DNA from: Symbiodinium natans
Lineage: Eukaryota > Sar > Dinophyceae > Suessiales > Symbiodiniaceae
Direction: 5' to 3'
Length of the DNA: 64,000 bases
Assembly (NCBI GenBank): GCA_905221605.1
Contig: CAJNDS010002526.1
Span: 62,001-126,000 of the forward strand
The notes under the pieces were generated by a model. That model searched no databases. It worked only from the letters and a program-made list of their open reading frames with translations, and had not been told where the DNA came from. Numbering within the stretch: position 1 is the stretch's first letter; each line of letters opens with the position of its first letter. Below, piece by piece: positions 10,801-23,039 of this stretch. Position numbers and translations under genes: made by a program.

Positions 10801-13800
10801 TCGGATTCCCGTTTCAAAAATGACGGCACTGTCGACATATTTTCCAGCTCTCCACAGCAGCTAAGACAAGACTGGCAAAAAACGCTTCTGTGTGAGCGAG
10901 AACATTTCGATTTCCAGCGACTTCGGCAACTCTTACTTCCAAAGGTTTCGAGCTCTCGGTTTCAGGTGTTTGCCGGCGAGAAGCCCGACAAGGAGAGGAG
11001 CAGAAAACAGGTACAAAACAAGAGACCCTGCTGCTTGTGAAAACACCCTTGCAAAGCTTGCGCGGCACATGCCACTAAAAGCGCAAAGTGGAAACAGATG
11101 AGGTCGAGCTACAAGCGGATCTGTCTTGGGCGGGACCTCTGCAATGGCCAAATCGCGGAACTGGGCCTCCTTAATCCAGGCCAGAATGTCTCCATTGATC
11201 CTCCACGGCGTGTTTCCCAAGGAATCCTGCCGACGGGCGAGATCTTTCTCGGCTGCATGAAACTCCACCCTCAAGCTCTCAACATCACTTGAACAATCAC
11301 TGTTCGAGTCCATAATTTGAGCACTTCGCGATGCACCATAGCTTCTGAGCTGCGCCATGTGCTCAGATTGAGTTCTCACGAATGCGGTCTTGTGGAGAAT
11401 GTAGGGGCCTTGCCAAATCAGCCAAGAAAATGCACTGAAGTGGAAAGAAGAGGAAAGCGGCCTTGAGGTGAGTCTCCACATGGCCGCCATGGGGAAGGAG
11501 GGATGACCATTGGTTGCAACTTTGGCTTGATGAAACGCAGGAGCTCACCCTGCCGTTGCACTCCCGCACTCCCATCGCATTCCACTGAATTCCACTTGAA
11601 GTCTAAAACACAAAGCAGATGGTCCTCCGACTCCATCCGTGACCGTGCTGCTGGATGTAATGCCAAGTACCCAACCTCTGTGACGTGGAAAAAAATGGAG
11701 GAAGTCTGACACTCGGAAAGGTTCCTTGAGTGCGAGACCTGTTTTACTCCCTCCCGTCGCTTGCCATGTATCAAGGCCTGGCTACAAGATCAGAGGCTTG
11801 ACGTGCCTGAAGTGCAGCTGACATGTTCCATCACGCTCCATGATGCTCCAGCCTTCTCAAAGGCGGATCCATTGACATCTCGCCTGGGGTCGGAGGGAAA
11901 CAGAGCTGCAGCAACTAACAACAACTTCTGCGCAAGCACTTGGACCATAGGCTCAGTGAACATTCAAGACCGTGCTTGTGTACGTGCGGCAAAATAGGGA
12001 TGAAGACTTGCCCAACAAGGGTTGCAGGCGTGGGCCCCTGTTCCCTGTGATGGGCTTTGTGCTTCATGCAATGCGGAAACACGCTTCGAAGCCCATGTCA
12101 ACGAAGAGAAACGAAACCAGTCAAAGGCCAAAAGAAGAAGCCAGCTGCCAAAAGCACACAAGTCCAACCCGAAAGTAAAACCTGAACGCAACAAGAAGCA
12201 CAAACCGGAAACACTCAAAGCCCACACCCAAAACAAGCAAGTCAACAAGACACTGGACCCCAAGAACCCAATCCCCGAAAATCTGCTTAACTGAGAAATG
12301 CCTAACTGAGAAATGCCCCCTAACCCTAATCTACTAGTAGCTCAATACGGAGATATCAGGCCCCGATTGGAGATAAATACTACGGATCATGAGCAAGAGG
12401 TGTTGTTGGTTCAGGGCAGCCAGTATTCGACGACAGTGACCTACTTTGCGAAAAGCCTGCACCCAATCCAGCAAAAGAGTTACCATATGTTTCTACCTTA
12501 TTTGCTATGTCTTGCAGTCTATACCTGCTGAATACTGGCCTGCCTGTAGTATTCCAGCTTACTGGATTGTTGTTCGGCTGGGTAGTCCGCTTCTTCAACA
12601 TTCACACTAAGCAGCCAAAGACAATGGGCTGTCATTCAGTATCCCGGAATGTCCCGGCATTCTTCCGCTAGCCGACCGACAGATCGAGGGCTTGCCAAAG
12701 ACTGCAGAGAAGCTTTAAACTTTCAGCGAACCCAGAGCCGACACTTGGTTGCAGAGACATGGCCCCAATGGCTATCTTGGGGGCGAACCCATCCGTAGAC
12801 ATTTGAACCTGCCAAAAAATTGAGAGGCCAGAGACATCTGCACACAAATCAAAAGAAGCCACAGTCGGCTAACTTTGCCCAAGACTCGACGGCCTCGGCT
12901 TCGCTACTTGTGGCTGGAACGCGGAAAGTGGAGCAGTCGATCAGTAAGTCCACCAGCGCCGCTCCCAAAGGAACCGTCTGGGTCTTGTCCCGGAAAGCCT
13001 GGCTTGGGTCAAGCTGCGCCTATGTGAGAAGGTTGCAAAGCCCCTGCTTTCGTCTGATCCAGCCTGCTTAAGCCTGCGCACTTGCAGCATCTTTTTGGCT
13101 CCTGACAGTCGCAGGTTTTCGCCTACACTCAATGCACTCCAGCTGAAAAGTGCATTCATCCGTGCTTCAGGCAGCAAGCAAGTCCTTCTGACGTGTTCGT
13201 ACCATGACCGCTTTCATAGGCAGCAATCTCGCGCCATAAAAGCTCATTCTCGACCGCCTCAAACGTTTTGCAAAAGGACGCTAAGGAACAAACATAATTA
13301 AGTACAGGCACATACAGGTACAAACCCCAAGCCAACACATGTTGCTCAAGATGACTCAACATCCAACTGGTTTCTTATGTCACATCTTGATGAAATGATT
13401 CTTCATGGATGCTGTCTACAAACCATGCTAGCTGGAAAAGGCTTCCCTGCCTTCATGAAACAATATTGAAGACGGCCTGCCTCTAGGCATTGTACCTTAC
13501 ATTCTGGTTTCTATTCTTTCCTCACATGGGCCAACAAGGTCCCACCACATCCCGCTACTACCACATCCCACTACTATATCTAGCAAAAAAACATGCGCCC
13601 TTCCTTCCCTTTACAGACGGCCTCCCCGACGCTTACGGCTGCCGTAGTGAACGGAACGTCTCCAAATCGATTCTGCCTGGCAGCCTCTTCCATCTCGTCC
13701 TTATTCCGAAAGCATGGCAGCATGAGCAGGTTCAGCACGGTCTGGCTGGTAATAATGGCCAGTAGTTCTGGCTCCAGTCCCGACGCAGTCAATCTCTTGA

Positions 13801-13950
13801 AGCCCTTCGATCCTCGCCCCCTGCGCTGCTCAGCCTCCCTGTCCGAGAGGACATTCGACATCTCCGCCACCCAGGGCATCCAAAGGCTCTTTGTGCCTCC
13901 GGTCATCGCTCCACGTCCAGCCTCTGCATGAGCTTCCCGTGCTTCAAGAA
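7803..13950 (-). CDS. Single-subunit (T7/mitochondrial-type) DNA-dependent RNA polymerase, 3' end not found
   Basis: Nuclear gene for the phage-like polymerase that transcribes mitochondrial DNA. Exons, in transcript order: about 13600-13950, about 12860-12998, 11462-11549, 11137-11408 (may hold an intron), 9600-9745, 9113-9224, 8717-9014, about 8546-8626, 8420-8463, 8317-8348, 8142-8225, 8007-8057, 7895-7984 and 7803-7844. Family signatures in order: [81 protein letters not shown]; motif [17 protein letters not shown], with the first catalytic Asp; [14 protein letters not shown]; and motif [17 protein letters not shown]. Motif C (the HDS-type second catalytic Asp) and the C-terminus are not seen in the window. 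Introns are short (about 50-375 bases apart from two or three long ones), with GT, GC and at least one apparent GA donor. An apparent frame change lies near 9683-9697. Family call very sure, exon ends less so. Confidence 0.93.
9060..9105. repeat. Short tandem repeat inside a polymerase intron
   Basis: Three copies of a roughly 15-base unit, GGGGAGTCCTTCAA, the last one truncated. They lie inside the 97-base intron (9015-9111) between the exons encoding the [11 protein letters not shown] and HLNHMGDD motifs. Confidence 0.85.
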
Positions 13951-14259
13951 ACTCTCGAAGAGCTTGTGTCTCCGCCATGTGCTCCTGAGGCTGTCCAGAC
14001 AGAACAAGACTTCGCTCTCTTATGCCTTTTAATTGAGGTTGCAGTGATCCCGATTCGACACTCGAGGGCTTTGGCCAACATGGCTCGGCAGTCCAAGACA
14101 CAACTACAAATTGCCTCCGTCTTTGCGACACTTCGTGCTCGTGGCAAGCTTTGGCCTTCAGGTGCAAAAGCTGACATAGGGATGCAAGATGGTACAAGAG
14201 AAGCTGAAGGGCAATTTTAAAGTACTTCGCACCAACCTGGACAAAGTTCGAGCGCCGAG

Positions 14260-14772
14260 TCTTCGTGACAAATAACGACCCTACAAAGTCAAAGCCGAAC
14301 TATGAACACAGATACGTACGAAAGACTACTAAAGCCCTAGTGCACTCCTCTGAAGCATGCCTGGGTCTCCGCAGTCGGGATGGGCATGCGACCAGAACCA
14401 TAAAGCTCTTTCCAGGTCTCTTGCAGTGCTTCGGAGTCTTTGTCGAATATGGATGGATCTTCCAGGAATTCTTGCAACTTCGTCAAGGGCAAGTCCTCCA
14501 GCAGGATGCCATGGATGCCCAATAAGTGCGCATCCAGGTCTTCAATAACCTGCGTTTTGTACAGTTCGACTGCCATTCTGAGCAAGGCTAGGCACAGCAA
14601 ACGCACGTTCGTGCCTGGATGTCAACACCGTTAAAGTATGCACAGATCTTCTCTTGCAGCATTTCCGCCTTTCAACTGTGGCTTTCAGCCAGCACCACCG
14701 TTCCATTGAAAGAGAGGCGGAATCCCTAGCAGCCCTAGCAACTGCGACAGACCCGCGTCTAATTGAGAACAC
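14260..14772 (-). CDS. Candidate 5' exons / mitochondrial presequence of the RNA polymerase
   Basis: Two open stretches lie just upstream of the polymerase core on the same strand. The first, starting with an ATG at 14770-14772, begins MFSIRRGSVAVARAARDSAS: rich in Arg, Ser and Ala, with no acidic residue in the first 16 and only one Asp by position 17, as expected of a mitochondrial targeting peptide. The second (about 14340-14600) reads as a helical, Leu/Glu-rich segment, for example LPLTKLQEFLEDPSIFDKDS. Joining either to the core exon at 13600-13950 is inference from position and strand only. They could instead belong to an unrelated gene or to no gene. Confidence 0.4.
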
Positions 14773-14799
14773 ATCATCATCAAGGACGAGGCCAAGATT

Positions 14800-17700
14800 G
14801 CCTTCTCATTGAACTTCAGTACATTTCAATACATCGAACTTCAAAGAAAATATCCTCTTTGTGGCCTTGTTGATGCCAGCATTCACAAGCTGCTGATGAA
14901 CATCATTCAGTATTGGGCGCCCTCGTTCTTGACTCTGCCTCTCTCGAAGGGCGGCCTCCGATTTGCGCTTTCTCCACAGTCAAGCTCCAAATCAAGCGAA
15001 GAATACACCAAAACTGTTTTGACGATTAGGCCTGCAGCGCCACGAAGTGCCATGTCGGCCCTTCCAAAGTGGAAAGCCGCATTGGTAACCTCAGCTGGGC
15101 ATCCATCTGTGCCTCCCTAACTCTGTGCTTGTGTGTTTAGAGTCGATGCCAAGTTTCTGCCACTGGTCACTACTCGAAAGGTTAAACAACATTCATGACT
15201 TCAGTTTCCCACTCCGTTGTTTGGTGGCTGCCATGATTAAGTCAAGCACAGCCTTTGGACAGCCTCTTGAACAATTCTGGTTTCGCCGGTTTCTACCACT
15301 GGTGTGCAGTCTCTCATCGGTACACGCGTCAGAACTTATCTGAGCGCTAACGTACTCCAAAGCGCTCTAGCGCAGCATGCACGAAACGATGACCCACTGT
15401 GTCGAAGGTCATGCGCCAATCTAAAATGGAAGCAAGACTGGCATGCCTGTGGCCAGTAAGCCAATACTTGGCTAAGGATAGAAGCTTGGGTTCGGCGTTT
15501 GGGGCGCATTCAGCCCGCATTGTGTTGGGTGAAGGTGGTGGTCATCCCTTGCTGCCATTGATCACCCATTTCGGACAACGCTCAGGAACTGTCAGTGCAT
15601 TCTCAGAGCTGTTCAGAGTCAGCCCCAAGAACAGACCTGAACAGTCGGGAACCGTTCCGACCCGCCAAAGCTCGAAAAAGCTGACAGACCGCCAGGTACT
15701 CTGAGTTAGGGTGGCTTATTCCACAGACTAAAGGGGCGCGCCATATCATTCGTAGTAAAAAGGGCAGAGAAGTGTCCTCGAAACTTTCCTTTGGGGGCTT
15801 CTGCATCTAAGGTATTTTAAGGTTTGTAGAATAACTTTCTGATTCATGTATGGATATTCACAAGCAATCTAGTTGGTGTTGACCCCGTCCCTCGGGCCTT
15901 TTGTATCGTTCGGTGTTTGGATGGTGAGTGGCATGACAGGCCTCCTTCGCTCCAGTAGTCGGTTGAGGGTTGTGGTGTCGATCTGCCTTCTGTTTGTTTT
16001 GCGCCGCCCCCATAAGTAGGTGTTGGCCTTCGCTTTGTATAGTATAGGGCAGTGCATTTCAAAGCTGACTTTTGGGCGGTGGATGGCAGCGGGGAGCGGG
16101 AGGGCGGGGGAGGTTCTTTACAATGCTATACGCTTGCACACTGAGAATGGCAGTGCTTGAAAAATGATAGTGTGGTTGCCACGGGAAAATACCTATATAG
16201 GTGTGAGCCGGCAGTCTCTGCATTGGAAGGCTCATACGTCATACCCAAACTTAAAGCCATCTGACAGGGGCATCTCGTACAAATGATAGCTTTTGGAGGG
16301 GGATGTGCATGCTGCTGACAACCACTCTGCCTGAGATGAGGTCCTGCAGGTTCTTGTTGACATTGCGGTGTCGTGAGGTGAAAGGAGTGATGAGGAAGGA
16401 AATACTCATACAACATGGTGAGATTTAGGCCGGAATGCTGAGACGCCAAAACTGCATTGAGAACTGTACACACCGCAGGGGCTCACGACAGTTCCAACAA
16501 CGATGTGAATCAGAATGGAAAAAGAATCATGTGCTGAGCGTACAACCCTGATCGTACAACGCATCGCATGCACTGCTCTGAGCGGAAGATCGTGATCATG
16601 GACTGCGTTATGTCGGAAAAAATGAATATGTTGATGGCACCATGCTGCACATGCTGTCATGTGACGCGTGAGCACTACTGCAAATCGCCTTCAAAATCTG
16701 AATTGAAAATATTGTGGAATACCTGCGTGCCTATTGTAGAATACCTGCGTGCCTGTGAAGCCCGAATTGATCTCGCTTTCGACTTCAGAGATGTGCTCAA
16801 AATATATGTCAGATTCGCACATGCATCCCATGTTTTGCCGCTTTACACCTGACCTAACATGGTATTGCACTAGATGAGCCATGTGGCGGCTTGCGCTGAT
16901 CGGCCGCTGTATGGTCATCTCGCCAACGAGGGTCCGGCGAGCCGGTCTGCACCTCAGCCACACAGGCTAAGAGCAACATGACCAAATGCTCCGGGAGTTC
17001 CCAACCTGGTTGCTGGACACTGCTCGGCGCGCTCTGTGCAGAAGCCACAACCCTGATACCTGAAGCACGCTCAGGTTGCACGGTCGCGCAATCAACATGT
17101 TGCGTAGCAGCTAATTGCACCATGTTTTGTGACGAAACACGTTAGCTCTAAACATGTGGCTGGCGCCTCTCGCACTTCCAGTCTTGCAAGCGCTCGCTTC
17201 CATCGCGATACTGCATGCATGTGCTGGATGTTATCGGAGATTTTGTGGAGCCATGTTAACATTTACTTTCCACCACATTTGTGTATATTTTCCTGACCAA
17301 ACAACTCTGCTTTGCCCACATGATTTAAACTGGAACGCTGAAATGCACAAACCCTGCGGAACTGGCGGGGCACCATTTATTTATTAATGATTCATTTGTC
17401 CTCAAACCAGAGGTGTTCGCATCTCAAAAGGCAAAACTTGTTCAACATGTACATGGGTAAAATGAAAATAACAAACCAAACCGTGCTAACAAATCAAATT
17501 TTCAAAACATGGCACCAACGTGGATACAATACTGCCCAACACCACGACAGGACCACATTGCCAGCCAGATGCGATGCTTTGAACATGCACATGAGGCTGG
17601 AACGAAAGGACAAATTGAAACGCCGAAAAAAACCCAAGGAAAATACGATCACCAAAACATGCACGGGGTTAAACGAAACACGATTGTGATCAACAGCCGG

Positions 17701-18030
17701 ACTGTTTCTGTCTCGTGAGGCAAGCATTCGTCTTGGATAGCTGCAAGTGTCACCCATGGAGTTTGCAACCCTACACCTTAGGGATCTTAGGGCCTACACC
17801 TTAGGGATCTTAGGGTTGCCACCGCAGCCCCCAAGCTTCAGTGATAATCAGAACTTCGGTTCTCAGTTGCGTTGTGGCTCGGGTCTTGATACCTCCCACT
17901 GATGACCATTAAGAGGTCTGCGCACTGTCTCTTCTGTTGCTGAGTAAACAGAAGTACTTCGTGCTTCAAGCTGTTATTCCCAGAAAGACATCTTCTGCTC
18001 CACACAAAACAAGCTACGCTGCAGTCATGA
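14800..18030. other. No supportable gene; start of the strand-switch zone
   Basis: Short open frames are present on both strands, but none has recognisable motifs, matching splice phases or protein-like composition. The only repeat noted is the 23-bp doublet at 17770-17815. The last minus-strand exon candidate lies left of this region and the first plausible plus-strand frames lie right of it. Confidence 0.6.
17770..17815. repeat. 23-bp direct repeat, two copies, telomere-like
   Basis: Two perfect tandem copies of a 23-base unit containing CACCTTAGGG and ATCTTAGGG. The unit looks like a decayed TTTAGGG dimer. Confidence 0.9.
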
Positions 18031-18038
18031 CTGCTCTA

Positions 18039-18040
18039 CA

Positions 18041-18085
<45 letters not shown>

Positions 18086-18098
18086 CAGTAGCAGTAGC

Positions 18099-18156
<58 letters not shown>

Positions 18157-18190
18157 CTAGTAGCAGGAGTAGTAGGTAGTAGTGGTATAG

Positions 18191-18239
<49 letters not shown>

Positions 18240-18245
18240 CAGTAA
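18039..18245. repeat. (AGT)n microsatellite in two blocks
   Basis: A long AGT/TAG trinucleotide array, interrupted by AGC variants and by a short break near 18155-18190. It gives poly-Ser, poly-Val and poly-Tyr/Leu/Thr frames depending on frame and strand, which are not genes. Confidence 0.97.
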
Positions 18246-18629
18246 TAGAACAAGTAGTAATACAAGTAGTAATACATGTGAGCAGGTCAAAGCACACATG
18301 GAACATGTGCTCAGCAGCCAGTGCCGTAGTGAAGATTGTCTTTGCATGTTTAGTTTTGCAATTCGAATGAATGCCAATTTTGGCTCGAGCTAGACTTGTG
18401 CCCTTGTGCACGGTTTCGTAAGCTCTTAGGTTGCTGCGCGGACCGGACGCATTCGGGCGTAGGAACCCGCGAAGTCACAAAACAGCCTGACCAGGACGCG
18501 TGGACTGGGCTCCACGCTCGCAGCCTGACAGCCAAGGCGGCGTGTTGCCGCAGGCAACAGCCATGTCCGTGGAGGTTTCAGGCCAATCTGAAGGTGTCAC
18601 CCTCCTCGACGCCCGAGGCTACACGAAAG

Positions 18630-18750
18630 ACTGCAGGGGCCAAGGTCTGAACTACAGGCTGCAGGGGCCGCAGACCTGGTGTTAGAGTGCTGAATTCGAG
18701 ATTGCAGGGGCCGGAGGCTTGGAGATACAGACTGCAGGGGTCGGAGGCAA
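18630..18750. repeat. Degenerate minisatellite with TGCAGGGG core
   Basis: Four copies of a loosely conserved unit of about 25-45 bases, each carrying TGCAGGGGCC or TGCAGGGGTC followed by a GGAGGC or GCAGAC type box. Confidence 0.75.
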
Positions 18751-19030
18751 GCTAGAGTCTGCTAGAGACTCGGGGCGGAGGCCTAAACCAGAGAAGCGTG
18801 CCCAAAACAGGCAAGAGTCACAAGGATTGAGGCTCTCAGTACCAAAGAAGCACGGGAAAACGCATATTCCGTTGCAAGAAGGCAAGAATTATAGCCATGG
18901 CTTGGCATCCAAAATCGTTATATCCTTTCATTTCGATACCTGCAGGACTGTAGTACTGTAGTACTGCCTGGTGTGTGCCTTGAGGATCTAAGCGAGACAG
19001 CTGGGTCCTTCCGTCGTGTGTGCGCGAGCG

Positions 19031-19702
19031 ATGCCACCTTCGCCCTCGCCAAGAGTTTCCTCTTCTTCCTGTTCTTCGTCCTCCTCTTCTTCCACGCCCA
19101 CGCATTCCTTGCGTGCCCAGTCTTGCAACGACGGTGACGCGGATCCGACGCCTCTCATGAACAGGACAGACAACGATGCCAAGCCCGCCAGTCCAGATGA
19201 CCAGAGGCTGGTCTATTTTTGGACGTGGTCTGGCGTCAGTGCCGACGTCACGCGGCCGGAGATTGCCGATAAGCTTCAGGCAGCTTATCGTGCACAGGGC
19301 CAAGTGATCCAGCATATGTCAGTTTTTCGAGAGCGCCACCAACAAAGCCAGTCCTTGGAACAAAACTGGCACTTTCACGCGGTAGTACAGACCACACACT
19401 TGTGTAGGTGGAGGCTTCTTGCGCGACGCTTGCGGGAGAAGGAGAATGCGACTATGCATTGTGCGTCCGGCGGTAGTGGGCGCAATTCCTATTGGTCTGG
19501 CTTTGCTTACTGCTACGCTCCTTCGTCCAAGAAGCCGTTGAGTGAGCTGGACTTGGAGTACTGGCTCCCGCCAGGTCAGCCGGACATAGTGGACTGGGTT
19601 TTTTTGCCTAACGGCAAAATGGGGGTGCGAAGCACTCTCCCGCTTTGTTTACTGGGAAACCTTTCACTTGGAAGCTGGAACCAATCTGAAGTTTCAACCT
19701 AA
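19031..19702 (+). CDS. Rep/HUH-endonuclease-like protein fragment, mobile-element related
   Basis: Open frame of 223 codons from an ATG at 19031; a GTG upstream is not needed. Residues 1-60 are Ser/Pro-rich low complexity. Residues 60-165 hold three spaced motifs in the order seen in rolling-circle Rep proteins: a hydrophobic strand VYFWTWSG (about 61-68), a His-x-His strand NWHFHAVVQ (about 112-120) and a Tyr/Lys segment YWSGFAYCYAPSSKKPLSE (about 154-172). Between motifs 2 and 3 is a basic helix with RWRLLARRLREK. No helicase part is visible, and an (ACT)n array starts soon after the stop. That it is a nicking enzyme is inference from motif order. It could be a domesticated or dead element copy, or an unrelated fold. 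Confidence 0.5.
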   Translation: MPPSPSPRVSSSSCSSSSSSSTPTHSLRAQSCNDGDADPTPLMNRTDNDAKPASPDDQRLVYFWTWSGVSADVTRPEIADKLQAAYRAQGQVIQHMSVFRERHQQSQSLEQNWHFHAVVQTTHLCRWRLLARRLREKENATMHCASGGSGRNSYWSGFAYCYAPSSKKPLSELDLEYWLPPGQPDIVDWVFLPNGKMGVRSTLPLCLLGNLSLGSWNQSEVST

Positions 19703-19774
19703 ACCCCAAACTCTGAAACCCCACCACTACCAGTTCCATTCTTACGACGACGATGACTTCGACTGCGACTACGA

Positions 19775-20141
<367 letters not shown>

Positions 20142-20363
20142 GGGGCAAAGCTGCCGTTTGCCCGCGCCCTTTTTCTGGAGGTACACAAAACATGCGCAGG
20201 CGCGATGTTTCCGGAGTTGGGACGTTCGCAAACATTGTTTTCTTTTTCCTTCTTTCTTTCATAAACGACCACCCTCTGCGGTTTTCGCTGGGTTCCGGAA
20301 TTTTGGAAGGGGGCGGGTCGCCCGCGCTCTTTGTCAGGAGGTGCGCAGGCGCGATGTTTCTGG

Positions 20364-20490
20364 CCCTAAACCCTAAACCCTAAACCCCAAACCCCAAACC
20401 CCAAACCCCAAACCCTAAACCCCAAACCCTAAGCCCTAAACCCTAAACCCTAAACCCTAAACCCGAACCCCTAAACCCTAAACCCTAACC
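20364..20490. repeat. Interstitial telomeric array (CCCTAAA)n
   Basis: CCCTAAA units with CCCCAAA and CCCTAAG variants run directly into the assembly gap. This is the plant/dinoflagellate-type telomere motif. Its place next to a gap and between two (ACT)n arrays could mean either a true interstitial array or a scaffolding join at a repeat. Confidence 0.95.
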
Positions 20491-20590
20491 NNNNNNNNNN
20501 NNNNNNNNNNNNNNNNNNNNNNNNNNNNNNNNNNNNNNNNNNNNNNNNNNNNNNNNNNNNNNNNNNNNNNNNNNNNNNNNNNNNNNNNNN
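20491..20590. other. Assembly gap (100 N)
   Basis: Exactly 100 unspecified bases, a conventional scaffold gap. Order and distance across it are not proven by the sequence. Confidence 0.99.
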
Positions 20591-20975
<385 letters not shown>

Positions 20976-20999
20976 TCTCCTACTTCTACTACAACTACT

Positions 21000-22900
21000 G
21001 GCTTCGTGCATGATGACAGGTTCTAGCTGAGTTGGCGCACGCAGCTGCCAAAACAACCAGAATGTTTGTGAAAACCTGTTCGTGAGCAAAGAATGCAAAG
21101 CCTAAAAGCCACTGAAAGCACCCAGACACGCCGCTTGCGCCGTCTGCCCCTACCGCCCACACCAAAACCCAGCTGCAGACACGTGAGAACCGGCAAGCAA
21201 AACGGTGCTGGGATGACCTTTTTTTGCAGCTGGGAAGCTTCAAATTCGTGGCGCAGAAGATTAATCGCCTGGTGAAAAGGGCCGAAGTCTTATCTGCAGA
21301 GCAGCTGAAGCATCGAGCTCAGCCAAAGTTCAGGTGGTTTGGAACCACGGGGTGCCCTGGGCTGGTCTTGCATTCTCTGTTCTTCCCAGGATGCTGCGTG
21401 GAACAGTCGACTTGTGCAAGGCATCCAACGCTAACATTCAGTGCATTGCGGAAGTCCACAACGAATCTGTGGGCCCGCAGCCAGGACAAGTCTGAACACG
21501 CGCACTAACTCTGCTGTGGACGCGGACCGGAAGGACGCAGCTTGCACACTGTCACTGGACAAGACTTGTCCAAGCAGGCAAAACAGGAACCTGTCTGTGC
21601 GCAATTCAAGGTTTTCAGCACTAAATGGTTAGAACACACTAAGTTGAACTGAAGAAAAGAACTAGGCTTGAAGTGAAGGCCTGACAGCACAAGAGAAGCA
21701 TAGATGGTGGAGCAAAACTCCCTTAACGCCAATTTTTACCTGATCGATCTTGGCTCTTTTTGCTTGCTCCGTGCATGTCTTGCGGTTCTAGACTTTGATC
21801 TGTCTGCGTTTTTCCGGAAAGCAGCTAAACACGAAATCTCCAATTTTTGAAAACGAACACATTTTAATGCAGTTTATTTTTTTTTTTTTTGCGTTTGTCT
21901 TATTTGATCAAAAATAAGTCAAGCTGCATTTAGAGCAGCTGTGCTGGACAATTGCTTTTTTTTTGGCCAGGATGTCCTTCGGCAATCCAAAGTGGTTTAG
22001 CTGCCAGTACAGAGTTTTTTTTGTGGTATGGATTTCTGACCCGATAATTGACATTATTTGGAGGCTTGCAAATCCGGACGGTTGTTCAGGTGCTCGACTG
22101 CAAGCAGGGCAGCAAGACGTGCATCGACGCCAAGTTCCCAGCAGTTTCCTGTCGTCCGACTGGAAAAGTGAACGCATCCCGAGAGATTGCATCCAGTGGA
22201 CTTGAAAGGAAAGGTCCACTAGAAGCGGAGACAGAGATTTGTTCCTGCACGACGGTGACAAGCCGTTTGCGCGTGCTAGTTTCTGAGAAGCCAGCGACCT
22301 CCAGCTGGCTCATTTCAGTTCTTTGGAAGATTGTCCAAAATTGGTTCCCGGGAGCGCTTGTAGCTTGCCGGACGCTGGAGCTGCCCATCTGGACTAAACG
22401 AAAAAATGAAAGGGCGTAGCCAAGATCTGCTTCGGTTTTTATCGGTTACCAAACTGTGCTTTGCCTGCAGCCGCTGCAAGAAGCTATAAGGCTGTTTCTT
22501 GTGCGTTCTATGTGGAAGCAGCCCGAGAGAGCGCGTGGAAGAGTCTAAGGCAGAAGACCCGGTGTCTCTGGGACACGAGGAACTTGGAAAAGCATCACAC
22601 CTGCAACGATTCCAATGACCAAGCTTAAGACGCGGAATGGGCTCTGCTTGGCCACAGTTGAGGTGGAATCAATTCGTACGGCCAGGCGGCCGACACGGCG
22701 CGCTGCCCAAGTTCCACATTGTAAAGTTGGGACATTGACAAAATGATTGAAGAACCTCCAACTGATCATTCGCGGCAGATATGCGCGGCTGCTATCCGGA
22801 GCGTCTGGTGTTGTTGCATGTCCAGCAAACCAGTGCGCGGTTACCTGCCCGTTGAATACGGGCACGCTGCCAAGATTCTGGGACTGTGGCAGAAGCCTGG
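21000..22900. other. No supportable gene
   Basis: Several short open frames occur (for example plus strand 22048-22419), but none shows a recognisable domain, and I could not build phase-matched exons. Confidence 0.5.
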
Positions 22901-22910
22901 GGCAGTCTTT

Positions 22911-22956
22911 CCGGAAGGCGGGAGGGGCCTTTCCGGAAGGCGGGAGGGGGGGTTTG
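22911..22956. repeat. Short direct repeat TTTCCGGAAGGCGGGAGGGG
   Basis: Two tandem copies of a block of about 22 bases containing the palindrome TTCCGGAA. Confidence 0.85.
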
Positions 22957-23039
22957 CAACAGGGTACAGACCGCCCGGTCGTGCTTGTTTACATTTCTTG
23001 TGTTTCGTTGTTCGAAACCCAAACAAGTAAAAAGTAAAG

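Noticed and set aside
18370-18392. GCCAATTTTGGCTCGAG, similar to the end of the dinoflagellate spliced leader
   Set aside because: It differs by one insertion and one substitution over 16 bases and is not followed by a coding frame, so chance is likely. A search for more relics near genes would decide.
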